This document shows, piece after piece, positions 54,596 to 64,000 of a stretch of 64,000 nt of DNA. The position numbers were made by a program, and so were the translations under genes. The notes under the pieces were generated by a model. It had not been told where the DNA came from. It did no database searches and saw only the letters and a program-made list of their open reading frames with translations. Location: the NCBI RefSeq assembly GCF_000299035.1, contig NZ_JH921517.1:795317-859316 (forward strand), in the 5' to 3' direction. Position 1 is the first letter of the stretch; every line of letters starts with the position of its first letter. This DNA comes from Bacillus bingmayongensis (GTDB taxonomy: Bacteria > Bacillota > Bacilli > Bacillales > Bacillaceae_G).

Positions 54596-56596
54596 ATGTC
54601 ACATTCAATCGAACAACTTTCTATCAACACGATTCGCACATTATCCATCGATGCGATTGAAAAAGCAAACTCTGGTCACCCAGGAATGCCAATGGGTGCA
54701 GCACCAATGGCTTATACATTATGGACGCAATTTATGAAACATAATCCAAATAACCCAACGTGGTTTAACCGCGATCGTTTCGTATTATCTGCAGGTCATG
54801 GTTCAATGTTATTATACAGCCTACTTCATCTATCTGGTTACGACGTAACAATGGATGATTTAAAGAACTTCCGTCAATGGGGAAGTAAAACTCCAGGACA
54901 TCCTGAGTATGGTCATACAGCAGGCGTAGATGCAACTACTGGTCCACTTGGACAAGGTATTTCAACAGCTGTTGGTATGGCAATGGCTGAAAGACATTTA
55001 GCGGCGAAGTATAACCGTGATGCGTACAATGTAGTTGACCATTATACATACGCAATTTGCGGTGATGGCGATTTAATGGAAGGCGTTTCTGCTGAAGCAT
55101 CTTCATTAGCTGCACATTTAGGATTAGGTCGACTTGTTGTGTTATACGATTCTAACGATATTTCATTAGACGGCGATTTAAATCGTTCATTCTCTGAAAG
55201 TGTAGAAGATCGTTATAAAGCATACGGTTGGCAAGTAATCCGTGTTGAGGATGGAAACGATGTAGAAGCAATTGCGAAAGCAATTGAGGAAGCAAAAGCT
55301 GACGAAAAACGCCCAACGCTAATCGAAGTAAGAACAACAATTGGTTTTGGTTCTCCAAACAAATCAGGGAAATCTGCTTCACACGGTTCTCCACTTGGAG
55401 TAGACGAAACAAAATTAACAAAAGAAGCATATGCTTGGACAACTGAGCAAGACTTCCATGTACCAGAAGAAGTATATGATAACTTCCGTAAAACAGTACA
55501 AGATGCTGGTGAGACAGCACAAGCTGAATGGAACACAATGCTTGGTGAATATGCACAAGCATATCCAGAATTAGCAAATGAATTACAAGCAGCAATGAAA
55601 GGTCTTCTTCCAGAAGGTTGGGATAAAAACTTACCAACTTATGAATTAGGATCAAAAACAGCAACTCGTTCTTCTTCAGGTGCTGTAATTAACGCGATTG
55701 CTGAAGCTGTACCATCATTCTTTGGTGGATCTGCAGACCTTGCTGGTTCTAACAAAACATACATGAATAACGAAAAAGACTTCACAAGAGCTGACTACAG
55801 CGGTAAAAATATTTGGTACGGTGTACGTGAATTTGCAATGGGTGCAGCAATGAACGGTATCGCACTTCATGGCGGTTTAAAAACTTACGGTGGTACGTTC
55901 TTCGTATTCTCCGATTACTTACGCCCAGCAATCCGTCTTGCAGCATTAATGCAATTGCCTGTAACATATGTGTTTACACATGACAGTATCGCTGTTGGTG
56001 AAGATGGTCCAACACATGAACCAATCGAGCAATTAGCGGCGCTTCGTGCAATGCCAAACGTATCTGTTATCCGTCCTGCTGATGGAAACGAGTCTGTTGC
56101 AGCTTGGAAATTAGCTTTAGAATCTACAAATAAACCAACTGCATTAATCTTAACTCGTCAAGATCTTCCAACATTAGAAGGTGCAAAAGACGATACGTAT
56201 GAAAAAGTAGCAAAAGGTGCATATGTAATTTCTGCAAGCAAGAAAGAAACTGCAGATGCAATCTTACTTGCGACTGGTTCTGAAGTAAGCTTAGCGATTG
56301 AAGCACAAAAAACATTAGCAGCAGATGGCATTGATGCAGCTGTTGTTAGCATGCCATCTATGGATCGCTTTGAAGCACAATCTGCTGAATACAAAGAATC
56401 TATATTACCAAAAGCAGTAACGAAACGTTTCGCAATCGAAATGGGTGCTACTTTCGGATGGCATCGTTATGTTGGTCTTGAAGGAGATGTACTAGGTATC
56501 GATACATTCGGTGCTTCTGCTCCTGGTGAAAAGATTATGGAAGAGTATGGATTCACTGTAGAAAATGTTGTTCGTAAAGTAAAAGAAATGCTTTAA
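54596..56596 (+). CDS. tkt: transketolase
   Basis: 666 residues: thiamine-diphosphate domain with [17 protein letters not shown] and [13 protein letters not shown]; pyrimidine domain with [17 protein letters not shown]-terminal domain. It transfers two-carbon units in the non-oxidative pentose phosphate pathway. ATG 54596 follows GAAGGGAAGA; the frame upstream to 54554 has no support. Codon use is biased as in highly expressed genes. Confidence 0.96.
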   Translation: MSHSIEQLSINTIRTLSIDAIEKANSGHPGMPMGAAPMAYTLWTQFMKHNPNNPTWFNRDRFVLSAGHGSMLLYSLLHLSGYDVTMDDLKNFRQWGSKTPGHPEYGHTAGVDATTGPLGQGISTAVGMAMAERHLAAKYNRDAYNVVDHYTYAICGDGDLMEGVSAEASSLAAHLGLGRLVVLYDSNDISLDGDLNRSFSESVEDRYKAYGWQVIRVEDGNDVEAIAKAIEEAKADEKRPTLIEVRTTIGFGSPNKSGKSASHGSPLGVDETKLTKEAYAWTTEQDFHVPEEVYDNFRKTVQDAGETAQAEWNTMLGEYAQAYPELANELQAAMKGLLPEGWDKNLPTYELGSKTATRSSSGAVINAIAEAVPSFFGGSADLAGSNKTYMNNEKDFTRADYSGKNIWYGVREFAMGAAMNGIALHGGLKTYGGTFFVFSDYLRPAIRLAALMQLPVTYVFTHDSIAVGEDGPTHEPIEQLAALRAMPNVSVIRPADGNESVAAWKLALESTNKPTALILTRQDLPTLEGAKDDTYEKVAKGAYVISASKKETADAILLATGSEVSLAIEAQKTLAADGIDAAVVSMPSMDRFEAQSAEYKESILPKAVTKRFAIEMGATFGWHRYVGLEGDVLGIDTFGASAPGEKIMEEYGFTVENVVRKVKEML

Positions 56597-56604
56597 TGAT
56601 TTGT

Positions 56605-56635
56605 GAAAAATCTCTCCGGCATGGAGAGATTTTTC
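56605..56635 (+). terminator. intrinsic terminator of tkt
   Basis: AAAATCTCTCC and GGAGAGATTTTT arms with T-run. Confidence 0.9.
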
Positions 56636-56651
56636 TATGTAAATGAGCTTA

Positions 56652-56658
56652 TTCGACA
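56652..56658. promoter_or_regulatory. candidate Spo0A box upstream of sirA
   Basis: TTCGACA is the reverse complement of the 0A core TGTCGAA, about 60 bp upstream of a TATAAT at 56712-56717. sirA is activated by Spo0A~P in B. subtilis, which fits. A 7-mer can occur by chance. Confidence 0.45.
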
Positions 56659-56753
56659 GAAAAAGTTTTTTCTTTCTCCGCAGTCAGACAATCATTGCAT
56701 ATTTTCTTTTATATAATGTAGAGAAAAAGGTTGTCCAGAGCGGGAGGGAAAGT

Positions 56754-57194
56754 ATGAAAACGTATGAATTGTATTTAATTCAAGAAGATATTGCGAAGGC
56801 ATACTTTGGTCGGGAGTATTTGTTTTTTGATTTATTTGCTCGATTTTCAGAATCTGGTTCCCTTTCGGAAAAGAAAGTGTTATATAAACAGATGATGTAT
56901 ATTACGATGCCATTACAAGTAATGAAAATTCACCATAAATTAGAACAGGTTTTACGTTGCTTTGGAAAATATGATAGAACACATCATACACACATGCTTT
57001 ATACTGGGGCAGAATACGGCGAAATAACGGTGAAATCACAATATATTCAAATGAGTACATCTGGAAATGTATCGATGGAAACAACTTTCTTTGAAGTGCT
57101 CAGGAAATGTGAATTGACATTTTTAGCAATGGATTATGACAATAAAAAGTATGGTTGGCTAAATCCTCTGAAACAAGCACGAACATATGTGTAA
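56754..57194 (+). CDS. sirA: sporulation inhibitor of replication SirA
   Basis: 146 residues starting MKTYELYLIQEDIAKAYFGRE, matching YneE/SirA. The protein binds domain I of DnaA and blocks new replication rounds at sporulation onset. ATG 56754 has GGGAGGG close upstream; the frame also extends to 56643. Position tkt-sirA-yneF is as in B. subtilis. Confidence 0.88.
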   Translation: MKTYELYLIQEDIAKAYFGREYLFFDLFARFSESGSLSEKKVLYKQMMYITMPLQVMKIHHKLEQVLRCFGKYDRTHHTHMLYTGAEYGEITVKSQYIQMSTSGNVSMETTFFEVLRKCELTFLAMDYDNKKYGWLNPLKQARTYV

Positions 57195-57272
57195 AAAATG
57201 TCGAATACAATCTTGTCTTATTGAAAAGGTTTTAGTACACTGTAAGGTAGACAACATGAAGGAGGAAAATAT

Positions 57273-57494
57273 ATGTCAATTTGGGTAGTTGTTCTAGTGG
57301 GCGTATTAGCACTAGTAGCAGGCGTGGCGTTAGGATTTTTCATCGCCCGCAAATATATGATGAATTACTTGCAGAAAAATCCACCAATCAATGAACAAAT
57401 GTTAAAAATGATGATGATGCAAATGGGACAAAAACCATCCCAAAAGAAAATCAATCAAATGATGAGCGCAATGAACAAACAACAAATGAAATAA
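57273..57494 (+). CDS. yneF: UPF0154 membrane protein YneF
   Basis: 73 residues: one membrane helix ([19 protein letters not shown]), [17 protein letters not shown] signature, and a Met/Lys/Gln-rich tail. AAGGAGG precedes the ATG. Function unknown; highly conserved in Bacilli. Confidence 0.93.
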   Translation: MSIWVVVLVGVLALVAGVALGFFIARKYMMNYLQKNPPINEQMLKMMMMQMGQKPSQKKINQMMSAMNKQQMK

Positions 57495-57499
57495 GCGCT

Positions 57500-57533
57500 A
57501 AAGGGACACTCGACAAGAGTGTCCTTTCCTTTT
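57500..57533 (+). terminator. intrinsic terminator of yneF
   Basis: GGACACTC-gacaa-GAGTGTCC followed by TTTCCTTTT. Confidence 0.85.
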
Positions 57534-57619
57534 GGAAAACTTTGGCGCTTGAAACTTTTAAAAATTCTGTATTTTTGATAAACTGAAAACATCGCTCATT
57601 TCAAGGGGAGGGGGATATA

Positions 57620-59371
57620 ATGAAGGTATTTTTTAATTTAGCGTGGTTTTTTAAACAAGAAAAACGGGCGTACATAACGGGAATTATTTTGTTATTTGGT
57701 GTAGCGCTTCTTGAGCTTGTTGCACCAAAAGTAATTGGAATTGTCGTAGACGAAATTAACAACCAAACGCTAACCTCTGAAAAGTTGTTACAGTGGGTTG
57801 TTCTTTTAGTGGCTGTCGGGATTACAATGTATATATTACGTTACATATGGCGTATTATGATTTTTGGGTCTTCTTTAAAGCTTGCGCGCCAATTACGGAA
57901 AAATTTATATGAACATTTTACAAACATGAGTCCGTCTTTTTATCAATCACATCGTACTGGGGACTTAATGGCACATGCAACGAATGATATTCAAGCAATC
58001 CAACAGACAGCTGGAGCGGGCGTTTTGACGCTTGTTGATTCGTTAGCCGTAGGTGGATGTGTGCTAGTGGCTATGGGTTTTACAATTAGTTGGAAGTTAA
58101 CATTGTTAAGCTTAATTCCGATGCCAATTGTAGCGATTTCGACTAATTATTATGGTACTTTATTACACAGACGTTTTCATAAAGCACAGCAAGCGTTTTC
58201 TGAAATCAATGACAAAGTACAAGAAAGTATGAGCGGGATGAAGGTGATACGCTCACTTGGTCAAGAAAAGGAAGATTTACAAGCATTTCGAACAAAGTCA
58301 GAAGATGTTGTGCAGAAAAATATGTTAGTTGCGCGTATCGATTCATTGTTTGATCCAACAATTTCTCTTATTGTTGGTTTTTCATTCTTAATCGCTGTGT
58401 GTTATGGCTCATTATTGGTTGTTCGCGGAGAACTGACAGTTGGTGAGTTAATTACATTTACAACATATTTAGGGACGCTTGTTTGGCCGATGCTCGCATT
58501 TGGTTGGCTGTTTAATATTATGGAACGTGGCCGTGCTTCATATGACCGTGTGGAAAAAATATTATCTCAAACTTCAGATGTTGTAAGTAGAGAAGGAGCA
58601 ATAAATAAAGATGCAAGTGGTGATATAACGTTTGCAATTGATACATTTTCCTATAAGAAAAATGAAACTCTTAATTTAGAAGATATTCATTTCACATTAA
58701 AAAAGGGCGAAACATTGGGTATTGTTGGCCGCACTGGTGCAGGGAAAACTACATTGTTAAAATGTTTAATTAGGGAATATGATCATTTTAATGGATCGCT
58801 GCAAGTTGGAGGGAAAGATATTCGTGATATGACGCTTCATGGAATTCGATCTGCTATTTCGTATGTTCCTCAAGACCATTTCCTATTTTCAGCAAGTATA
58901 GGTGAAAATATTGCATTTGGAAAGGCTGATGCTACATATAAAGAAATTGCACGTGCTGCTGATATAGCTTGTATTCATGATGATATTGTTCAATTTTCAG
59001 AAGGGTATGATACGGTAGTAGGCGAACGAGGGGTATCGTTATCAGGTGGACAAAAGCAACGGATTTCTATCGCCCGGGCCTTACTAACAAATGCTGAAAT
59101 TTTAATTTTAGACGATTGTCTATCCGCAGTTGATGCAAAGACAGAGGAAACAATTTTAACAGCGCTGAAACGAGAAAGAGAGCGAAAAACAACGATTATT
59201 ACAGCGCATCGGTTAAGTGCCATTCAACATGCAAATCTTATCCTTGTTATTGATGAAGGGAAAATTGTAGAGCGTGGTACACATGAGCAACTAATGGGGC
59301 AAGAAGGTTGGTATAAAGAGATGTATGAAAGCCAGCAGTTAGAAGCATTAGTTGAGAAGGGAGGCATATAA
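57620..59371 (+). CDS. ABC exporter half-transporter with degenerate Walker B (YheI/BmrC-like)
   Basis: 583 residues: six-helix exporter domain (1 to about 310) and nucleotide-binding domain with Walker A GRTGAGKTT, signature LSGGQKQR and Walker B ILILDDCLSAVD. The catalytic Glu after Walker B is Asp, the mark of the non-hydrolysing half of heterodimeric multidrug exporters such as BmrC. GGGGAGGGGG precedes the ATG. Overlaps its partner by one base. Confidence 0.88.
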   Translation: MKVFFNLAWFFKQEKRAYITGIILLFGVALLELVAPKVIGIVVDEINNQTLTSEKLLQWVVLLVAVGITMYILRYIWRIMIFGSSLKLARQLRKNLYEHFTNMSPSFYQSHRTGDLMAHATNDIQAIQQTAGAGVLTLVDSLAVGGCVLVAMGFTISWKLTLLSLIPMPIVAISTNYYGTLLHRRFHKAQQAFSEINDKVQESMSGMKVIRSLGQEKEDLQAFRTKSEDVVQKNMLVARIDSLFDPTISLIVGFSFLIAVCYGSLLVVRGELTVGELITFTTYLGTLVWPMLAFGWLFNIMERGRASYDRVEKILSQTSDVVSREGAINKDASGDITFAIDTFSYKKNETLNLEDIHFTLKKGETLGIVGRTGAGKTTLLKCLIREYDHFNGSLQVGGKDIRDMTLHGIRSAISYVPQDHFLFSASIGENIAFGKADATYKEIARAADIACIHDDIVQFSEGYDTVVGERGVSLSGGQKQRISIARALLTNAEILILDDCLSAVDAKTEETILTALKRERERKTTIITAHRLSAIQHANLILVIDEGKIVERGTHEQLMGQEGWYKEMYESQQLEALVEKGGI

Positions 59372-61134
59372 TGGCTGAGAAAAAAAGAAGCGATTTATGG
59401 CGATTACTTTCTTATATGAAACCATATAAAGGCTTATTGTCGCTGGCATTTCTACTTCTAGTTGGGGCAACTGTTACAGAAATGATGGGCCCGTTTTTAA
59501 TTAAGCAGTTTCTTGATGAACATTTAGTTCCTCGTAACTTTGAACAGTCAGCACTTGTGACTCTATTTGTTGTATATATGATTGCTCATTTACTAAAGGT
59601 TTTATTTACGTATTTAAATTTATTATATTTCCAAAATATTGCATTCAAAATTGTGCAAGACATGCGGGTTGAAGTGTATGAACATGTACAAAGGTTGTCA
59701 CTAAGCTTTTTTGATCGTACGCCAATTGGTACTCTCGTATCCCGTATTACCAATGATACCGAAGCAATTAAAGATTTCTATGTCAGTGTGTTATCAACAT
59801 TTGTAAAAAATGTCGTGTTTTTAATCGGGATTTTAGTGGCGATGTTTTTATTAGATGTAAAACTTGCATTGTTCTCTCTTTTATTAATTCCAATTATGTT
59901 GACGATTATGGCGATGTATCGCAGGAAAAGCTCTGTTTTTTATTTAGAACTCCGCAATCAATTAAGTATTTTAAATGCAAAGCTTAATGAATCGATTCAA
60001 GGGATGAATATTGTGCAAGTATTTCGCCAAGAAAAACGGATGCGAAAAGAATTTGAAGAAGTGAATGATAAGCATTACGGTGCCGGGCGCCGTACGTTAA
60101 AACTAGATGCATTGTTTTTACGCCCGGCAACAGATCTTGTTCATATTGTGGCGATTGCATTAGTGCTCGCATTATTTGGAATAGATGCATTGAATAGTCC
60201 GGTTGAAGTTGGTGTATTATACGCTTTTGTTAACTATATTCATCGTTTCTTCCAACCTGTAAATGAAATGATGATGAAACTCTCTTTCTTCCAGCAAGCA
60301 CTTGTTTCTTCATCACGTGTCTTTCATTTGATGGATGAAAAAGATTTAGCACCTGTTCAACAAGGGAATGAAGAGCCGAAAGTGCACGAAGGAGAAATTG
60401 AATTTAAAGATGTTACATTTTCATACGATGAAAAACGTGATGTTTTAAAAAATGTATCTTTCCATGTAAAACCTGGGCAAACAGTAGCTTTTGTTGGGCA
60501 CACTGGAAGCGGGAAAAGTACAATTATGAACTTATTGATGCGTTTTTATGATATTAAGTCGGGTAATGTTTTAATAGACGGTGTAAACTTAGAAAAATTT
60601 GAAGAGCAGGAAATTCGAAAGAGAATTGGACTTGTACTTCAAGATGCATTCTTGTTTGCTGGAAATGTAAAACAAAACATTCGTATGTATAATGAAAGCA
60701 TTACTGATGAAGAAGTAGAAGAAGCTGCTAGATTTGTGCAAGCAAATACGTTTATTGAAAAGTTACCAGAGCGGTATGATACAGAAGTAGTAGAAAGAGG
60801 GGCTGCGTTCTCAAGTGGACAAAGGCAACTCATTGCTTTTGCAAGAACAATTGCGACAAATCCGAAAGTGTTAGTATTAGACGAAGCGACGGCAAATATT
60901 GATACAGAAACGGAAGAAGCAATTCAAACAGCATTGCAGCGCATGCGAAAAGGTAGAACAACAATTGCAATCGCACACCGCTTATCTACTATTCAAGACT
61001 CTGACCAAATCTTTGTTATGCATGATGGGGAAATTGTAGAAAGAGGAACACATCAAGAGTTACTGAGTAAGCAAGGGTTGTATTACAATATGTATTTACT
61101 TCAGAATAGAGGAAGCCTTCAGAAAGCCTTGTAG
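59371..61134 (+). CDS. ABC exporter half-transporter, catalytic partner (YheH/BmrD-like)
   Basis: 587 residues: six-helix domain and nucleotide-binding domain with Walker A GHTGSGKST, Walker B VLVLDEATANID (catalytic Glu present), but signature FSSGQRQL (first Gly of SGGQ replaced by Ser). Together the two proteins form one normal site (this Walker A/B with the partner's LSGGQ) and one degenerate site. Start ATG overlaps the stop of the preceding gene (TAATG). Multidrug or lipid export is likely; substrate unknown. Confidence 0.88.
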   Translation: MAEKKRSDLWRLLSYMKPYKGLLSLAFLLLVGATVTEMMGPFLIKQFLDEHLVPRNFEQSALVTLFVVYMIAHLLKVLFTYLNLLYFQNIAFKIVQDMRVEVYEHVQRLSLSFFDRTPIGTLVSRITNDTEAIKDFYVSVLSTFVKNVVFLIGILVAMFLLDVKLALFSLLLIPIMLTIMAMYRRKSSVFYLELRNQLSILNAKLNESIQGMNIVQVFRQEKRMRKEFEEVNDKHYGAGRRTLKLDALFLRPATDLVHIVAIALVLALFGIDALNSPVEVGVLYAFVNYIHRFFQPVNEMMMKLSFFQQALVSSSRVFHLMDEKDLAPVQQGNEEPKVHEGEIEFKDVTFSYDEKRDVLKNVSFHVKPGQTVAFVGHTGSGKSTIMNLLMRFYDIKSGNVLIDGVNLEKFEEQEIRKRIGLVLQDAFLFAGNVKQNIRMYNESITDEEVEEAARFVQANTFIEKLPERYDTEVVERGAAFSSGQRQLIAFARTIATNPKVLVLDEATANIDTETEEAIQTALQRMRKGRTTIAIAHRLSTIQDSDQIFVMHDGEIVERGTHQELLSKQGLYYNMYLLQNRGSLQKAL

Positions 61135-61136
61135 TA

Positions 61137-61163
61137 TTGAGGTTTTGAAGGCCTCTTTTTTAT
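61137..61163 (+). terminator. weak terminator after the ABC pair
   Basis: GAGG...CCTC short stem followed by TTTTTTATT. Confidence 0.5.
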
Positions 61164-61309
61164 TCTTTTAAAAATACCCTCACTGCTGTAATTTCTGCTA
61201 CGCCCCACATACTGAATTCGTAATGATACTCTGTTCTTTCAATACATACACCAATTTCTAAATCATCTCCAACTAATATAAAATCAGTGAGTTTTTTGTT
61301 GAGAAACAT
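61160..61309 (-). pseudogene. C-terminal remnant of a hypothetical protein
   Basis: A 49-codon frame from an ATG (MFLNKKLTDFILVGDDLEIG) to a TAA at 61160. Coding-like sequence continues upstream in frame (INDILPVLLNSFHSSIVQ) to a stop near 61397 without a usable start, so this looks like the end of a truncated gene. Not recognised. Confidence 0.35.
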
Positions 61310-61380
61310 TTGTACTATTGATGAATGAAAGGAATTAAGAAGTACAGGAAGAATATCGTTTATAAAGAATAAAACGATGT

Positions 61381-61420
61381 GGTCAAGCTATCATATTCAT
61401 TAATTGAATAAATATGACCC
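61381..61420. repeat. inverted repeat upstream of the lipase gene
   Basis: TATTCA-ttaat-TGAATA (61394-61410), extended by GGTCA / TGACC outer arms. Two diverged direct repeats (CTTAGAAATTTTAGAAG and CTAGAAATTATAGAAG) follow. A regulatory site or old element end; no PlcR box was seen. Confidence 0.35.
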
Positions 61421-61533
61421 TTAGAAATTTTAGAAGAAAATGAGACCTAGAAATTATAGAAGTTATTGCATTGCAATAGCATAGCAAGCTATAAACTCTG
61501 CATCGTCTTTCGGAAAAAAAAGGAGGGGTTATT

Positions 61534-63138
61534 ATGCAAGTGTCGTTTAAGAGATGTATGGTGTTGATTGCTACATTCATTTTACTTGTTACTTCTGTTG
61601 GTGGTGTTGCAACTGCTGAGACAAATACTACGCCAATTTATAGGGAGATGCTTCCACCAAAAGAAACATTTAATCCAGGAGATTGGTTTTTAGGTGAGAA
61701 GCCTTTAAATTATGATGAAAATAGGCCACCGATTGTTTTTGTACAAGGGAGAAATGGAAGTGCAGATAGTTGGTATGGAAAAACAGTTTATCACGATGTA
61801 AACGACATGTATGAGTATGCTTATCGTGCAGGATATCAAACTGTATTTATTCAATTATACGATGCAGCTGGAAAGGGATCTGCAAGTCAGTGGGACAATG
61901 GTAAATTGTTGGCTATCAAGCTAGAGGAGATTTATAATCATTTTGGGAAAAAAGTGAATATTGTGGCTCATAGTAAAGGTGGAATTGACACCCAAGCAGC
62001 ACTCATTCAATATGGTGCGAATCGTTTTGTAGGAAAAGTTATTACACTAGCTTCGCCGCATTATGGATCAAATTTAGCAGACTTATCCTATAGTTGGTGG
62101 GCGGGGTGGTTGGCGTCATTACTTGGGCAAAGAGACGATGGCACTTATTCTTTACAAACAGGTGAAATGGCACAATTTCGTTCCGTAATAGATAACAATC
62201 CGAATGTTAAATTGAATCGCTATTATACAGTTGCAGGTACTAGTTGGGGACCGGCTTTCTCTGCTTTATCTTTAGGCGGATTATATCTTTCCGCGTATGG
62301 TTCTAATGATGGTTTAGTGAATGAATGGAGTACAAAATTACCTTATGGAACACATTTATTTACCGATTCTAGATTTGATCATGATGATATTCGAAAAGGT
62401 TCGGCCGTCTTTTCTCGAATCGAACCATATTTACGTACTTCTACCGCTACATTCGTTCCTTATACTTTAAATAATAATAGGGAATTTGTTGATAATTTAA
62501 ATACTACTTCTAATCAAACCGTTTTAGGTGGAGAATTGGAGCCGAATAAATGGGTTGATCAAAAGATTGCCATAGATACAAAAACAGAAGGTGTTGTCTC
62601 TGTGTTAACAGCATCTTCAGAAGTGAACATACAACTTATTTCTCCATCGGGCAAAGTATATACGAATGAAGATAGTAAGTTTACGGTAGGAGATGAAACT
62701 TCCTACTTTAAGGGTGCGTCCATTCGAACATTTAAAATAAATCAAATGGAAATCGGGGAATGGCATGTTAAAATAATGACAGCACATGCAAAAGATGCTT
62801 ATGTGATTGTTACTGACTACAAACAAAAAGCACCATTTACTTTGAAAATGCCAGGGAAAATCAAAGCGAAAAAGGCTGAATTTCAATTGAAACAATCTAC
62901 TAAAGAACCAATAAAACAAGAGAATCTTTCTTTCACTGTACGAGTTGTTGATCGAGAAGGAAATTTAGTATCGCAATCGAATCAGCTACAAAAGTGGGAT
63001 GAAGATACGTTCACAGGTTCTTTGAATCATATTAAAAAATCAGGTGTATATAATGTGACGATTGATATTAAAGGTACTAACCCAGAAGGTAAAGCTTATA
63101 CTCGTACGATTGTACGTTCTGTGTATATTGAAGAATAA
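61534..63138 (+). CDS. secreted lipase/esterase
   Basis: 534 residues: signal peptide (MQVSFKRCMVLIATFILL, cleavage near VATAE), then an alpha/beta-hydrolase domain with VFVQGRNGSADSW (oxyanion region), nucleophile motif VAHSKGG (Ala-x-Ser-x-Gly as in Bacillus lipases), an Asp in YGSNDGLVN and His in RFDHDDI. The last 200 residues are beta-rich (two Ig-like modules) and may bind surfaces. AAAGGAGGGG precedes the ATG. Monocistronic. Confidence 0.85.
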   Translation: MQVSFKRCMVLIATFILLVTSVGGVATAETNTTPIYREMLPPKETFNPGDWFLGEKPLNYDENRPPIVFVQGRNGSADSWYGKTVYHDVNDMYEYAYRAGYQTVFIQLYDAAGKGSASQWDNGKLLAIKLEEIYNHFGKKVNIVAHSKGGIDTQAALIQYGANRFVGKVITLASPHYGSNLADLSYSWWAGWLASLLGQRDDGTYSLQTGEMAQFRSVIDNNPNVKLNRYYTVAGTSWGPAFSALSLGGLYLSAYGSNDGLVNEWSTKLPYGTHLFTDSRFDHDDIRKGSAVFSRIEPYLRTSTATFVPYTLNNNREFVDNLNTTSNQTVLGGELEPNKWVDQKIAIDTKTEGVVSVLTASSEVNIQLISPSGKVYTNEDSKFTVGDETSYFKGASIRTFKINQMEIGEWHVKIMTAHAKDAYVIVTDYKQKAPFTLKMPGKIKAKKAEFQLKQSTKEPIKQENLSFTVRVVDREGNLVSQSNQLQKWDEDTFTGSLNHIKKSGVYNVTIDIKGTNPEGKAYTRTIVRSVYIEE

Positions 63139-63293
63139 AAAGTATGAGGCAGTACACTTTAAATCTTATTTTATGATTGAATTATTAAATATACTCTTTT
63201 CAAAAAGATATAGAAATATGTAAAGAAAATGGAGGGAATATAGTAAAAAATCAGGTCTATATACAGTGAAGCAAAGGGTTATCAAAATACAAG

Positions 63294-63343
63294 AGGTCTT
63301 CAGGGGAAACTGAGAGAACAAGGTTTTCCTGAAGGCTTTTTTA
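63294..63343 (+). terminator. orphan terminator downstream of the lipase
   Basis: GTCTTCAGGGGAAAC pairs with GTTTTCCTGAAGGC, then TTTTTTAT. It lies 156 bp after the lipase stop; 63139-63293 shows no gene. Confidence 0.75.
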
Positions 63344-63345
63344 TA

Positions 63346-63483
63346 CTAGCATATCTGATTATCGATATTTTTACTGCTCTTGTTTATGAAAATAACTTTT
63401 TCCGGAGATTCTGATGGATAATATTGATATACAACTATTTTCGCATCTTCAAATTCTTTGTTCATCGTTATATGAATGGCCAT
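63346..63483 (-). CDS. small hypothetical protein
   Basis: 45 codons starting MAIHITMNKEFEDAKIVVY behind AAGGAGAAG. A homologous but broken copy lies just upstream. Function unknown. Confidence 0.45.
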   Translation of the reverse strand: MAIHITMNKEFEDAKIVVYQYYPSESPEKVIFINKSSKNIDNQIC

Positions 63484-63521
63484 AAGTAATCTTCTCCTTT
63501 GTATTGAGGAATCCTCTCCGT

Positions 63522-63596
63522 CTACTTATATTTATATTGATATACAACTATCTCTTCATCTTCAAACGCTTTATTCATCGTTAAATGTATTGCTAT
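63522..63596 (-). pseudogene. degenerate tandem copy of the 45-codon gene
   Basis: The frame reads AIHLTMNKAFEDEEIVVYQY then stops at 63522. It aligns to the start of the 45-codon gene. The codon at the start position is ATA instead of ATG, although GAGGGGG is still in place, and the C-terminal half is missing. Confidence 0.45.
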
Positions 63597-63811
63597 ATGT
63601 AAAAAGCCCCCTCATATATTTTCTATATATTCGGAACTTTATACGGTTGAGCATTTCTAGTTTTCAAGTTACCTGCAATTTTTTATAGCAAATAAAGTAT
63701 GCAAAATATATCTAAGTTTTGCAGAGCATTATTATAATACGTAGTATAATAGATTAAAACTGAATTTAAAAATTTAGGTAATATTTTACTAAGGCATAAA
63801 GGAGAAAAAAG

Positions 63812-64000
63812 ATGGAATACGTACTTATATGTGTAATTTTAGCATTATTAGCCGGAGTATTTGTACTGTTTTATAAGAATAAGCAGTTAGAATCAGAGAA
63901 CCAACAAGTAGAATTTGAAAAGACAAAGTCAATAGAAAACTATCAAAGTGAGATGGCTGCAACTGTAGCGGATTATGAAGAAAAGCAAGAGACATTAAAA
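63812..64000 (+). CDS. membrane-anchored coiled-coil protein (N-terminus only)
   Basis: Starts MEYVLICVILALLAGVFVLFY behind AAAGGAG, with one membrane helix (about 3-22) followed by a charged, Glu/Gln/Lys-rich helix (KNKQLESENQQVEFEKTK) that runs out of the window. RmuC-like or another coiled-coil family is possible but cannot be decided. Confidence 0.6.
   Translation, partial: MEYVLICVILALLAGVFVLFYKNKQLESENQQVEFEKTKSIENYQSEMAATVADYEEKQETLK

Noticed and set aside
55152-55664. 170-codon minus-strand frame inside tkt
   Set aside because: Leu/Ser-rich shadow of a codon-biased gene.
61310-61533. PlcR box upstream of the secreted lipase
   Set aside because: No TATGNA-N4-TNCATA match was found; the palindrome there is TATTCA/TGAATA.

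Overview
The window is low-GC Firmicute chromosome and almost certainly belongs to a Bacillus cereus group species. The evidence is a gene order matching the Bacillus miaA-hfq / spoVK-hflX-ynbB-glnR-glnA / lexA-yneB-ynzC-tkt-sirA-yneF backbone, several sporulation genes, a BclA-like collagen gene, and short interspersed repeats bounded by TTTAT that look like the B. cereus group element bcr1.

Layout. 1-2.4 kb: alkylation-repair operon (Ada-type protein cut by the window edge, ogt, adaA) and divergent exoA. 2.5-7.4 kb: Fur-boxed bacillibactin-type uptake operon (feuA, feuB, feuC, ATPase, trilactone esterase). 7.6-9.7 kb: an LTA-synthase-like gene carrying two frameshifts. 9.8-11.5 kb: csoR, HU, formate/nitrite channel. 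12-14.7 kb: three tandem SPOCS-like, probably spore-surface, paralogues, the third with its blocks in permuted order. 15.4-21 kb: DUF420 protein, iron alcohol dehydrogenase and the fructose operon fruR-fruK-fruA. 21.05-26.2 kb: a Tn554-type transposon (tnpA, tnpB, tnpC plus PadR/DUF2812 cargo) sitting in the loop of the fruA terminator. 26.5-29.5 kb: SH3/3D wall protein, tandem bcr1-like repeats, miaA, hfq. 29.6-39.4 kb: collagen-like protein, degenerate tyrosine recombinase, spoVK, two tiny minus-strand genes, TRIC channel, hflX, ynbB, glnRA. 39.5-44.9 kb: accessory island with an integrase remnant and a four-gene CDP-sugar/glycosyltransferase operon behind a SigK-like promoter. 45-49.2 kb: ymaF, a DUF2935 protein, yfmQ and a PadR/DUF1700/DUF4097 operon. 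49.2-50.5 kb: an IS3-family element inside the terminator loop shared with lexA. 50.5-61 kb: SOS and backbone genes, a YunD-like nucleotidase, tkt, sirA, yneF and a heterodimeric ABC exporter. 61-64 kb: secreted lipase, gene remnants and the start of a membrane/coiled-coil protein.

Themes. Two unrelated mobile elements have each landed in the loop of an intrinsic terminator, and two bcr1-like copies begin at the T-tail of other terminators, so terminators look like landing sites here. Several accessory genes (SPOCS-like trio, collagen protein, CDP-sugar island) point to spore-surface diversification. No rRNA, tRNA, CRISPR array or replication origin was seen. All functional calls rest on reading motifs by eye; no database search was run.
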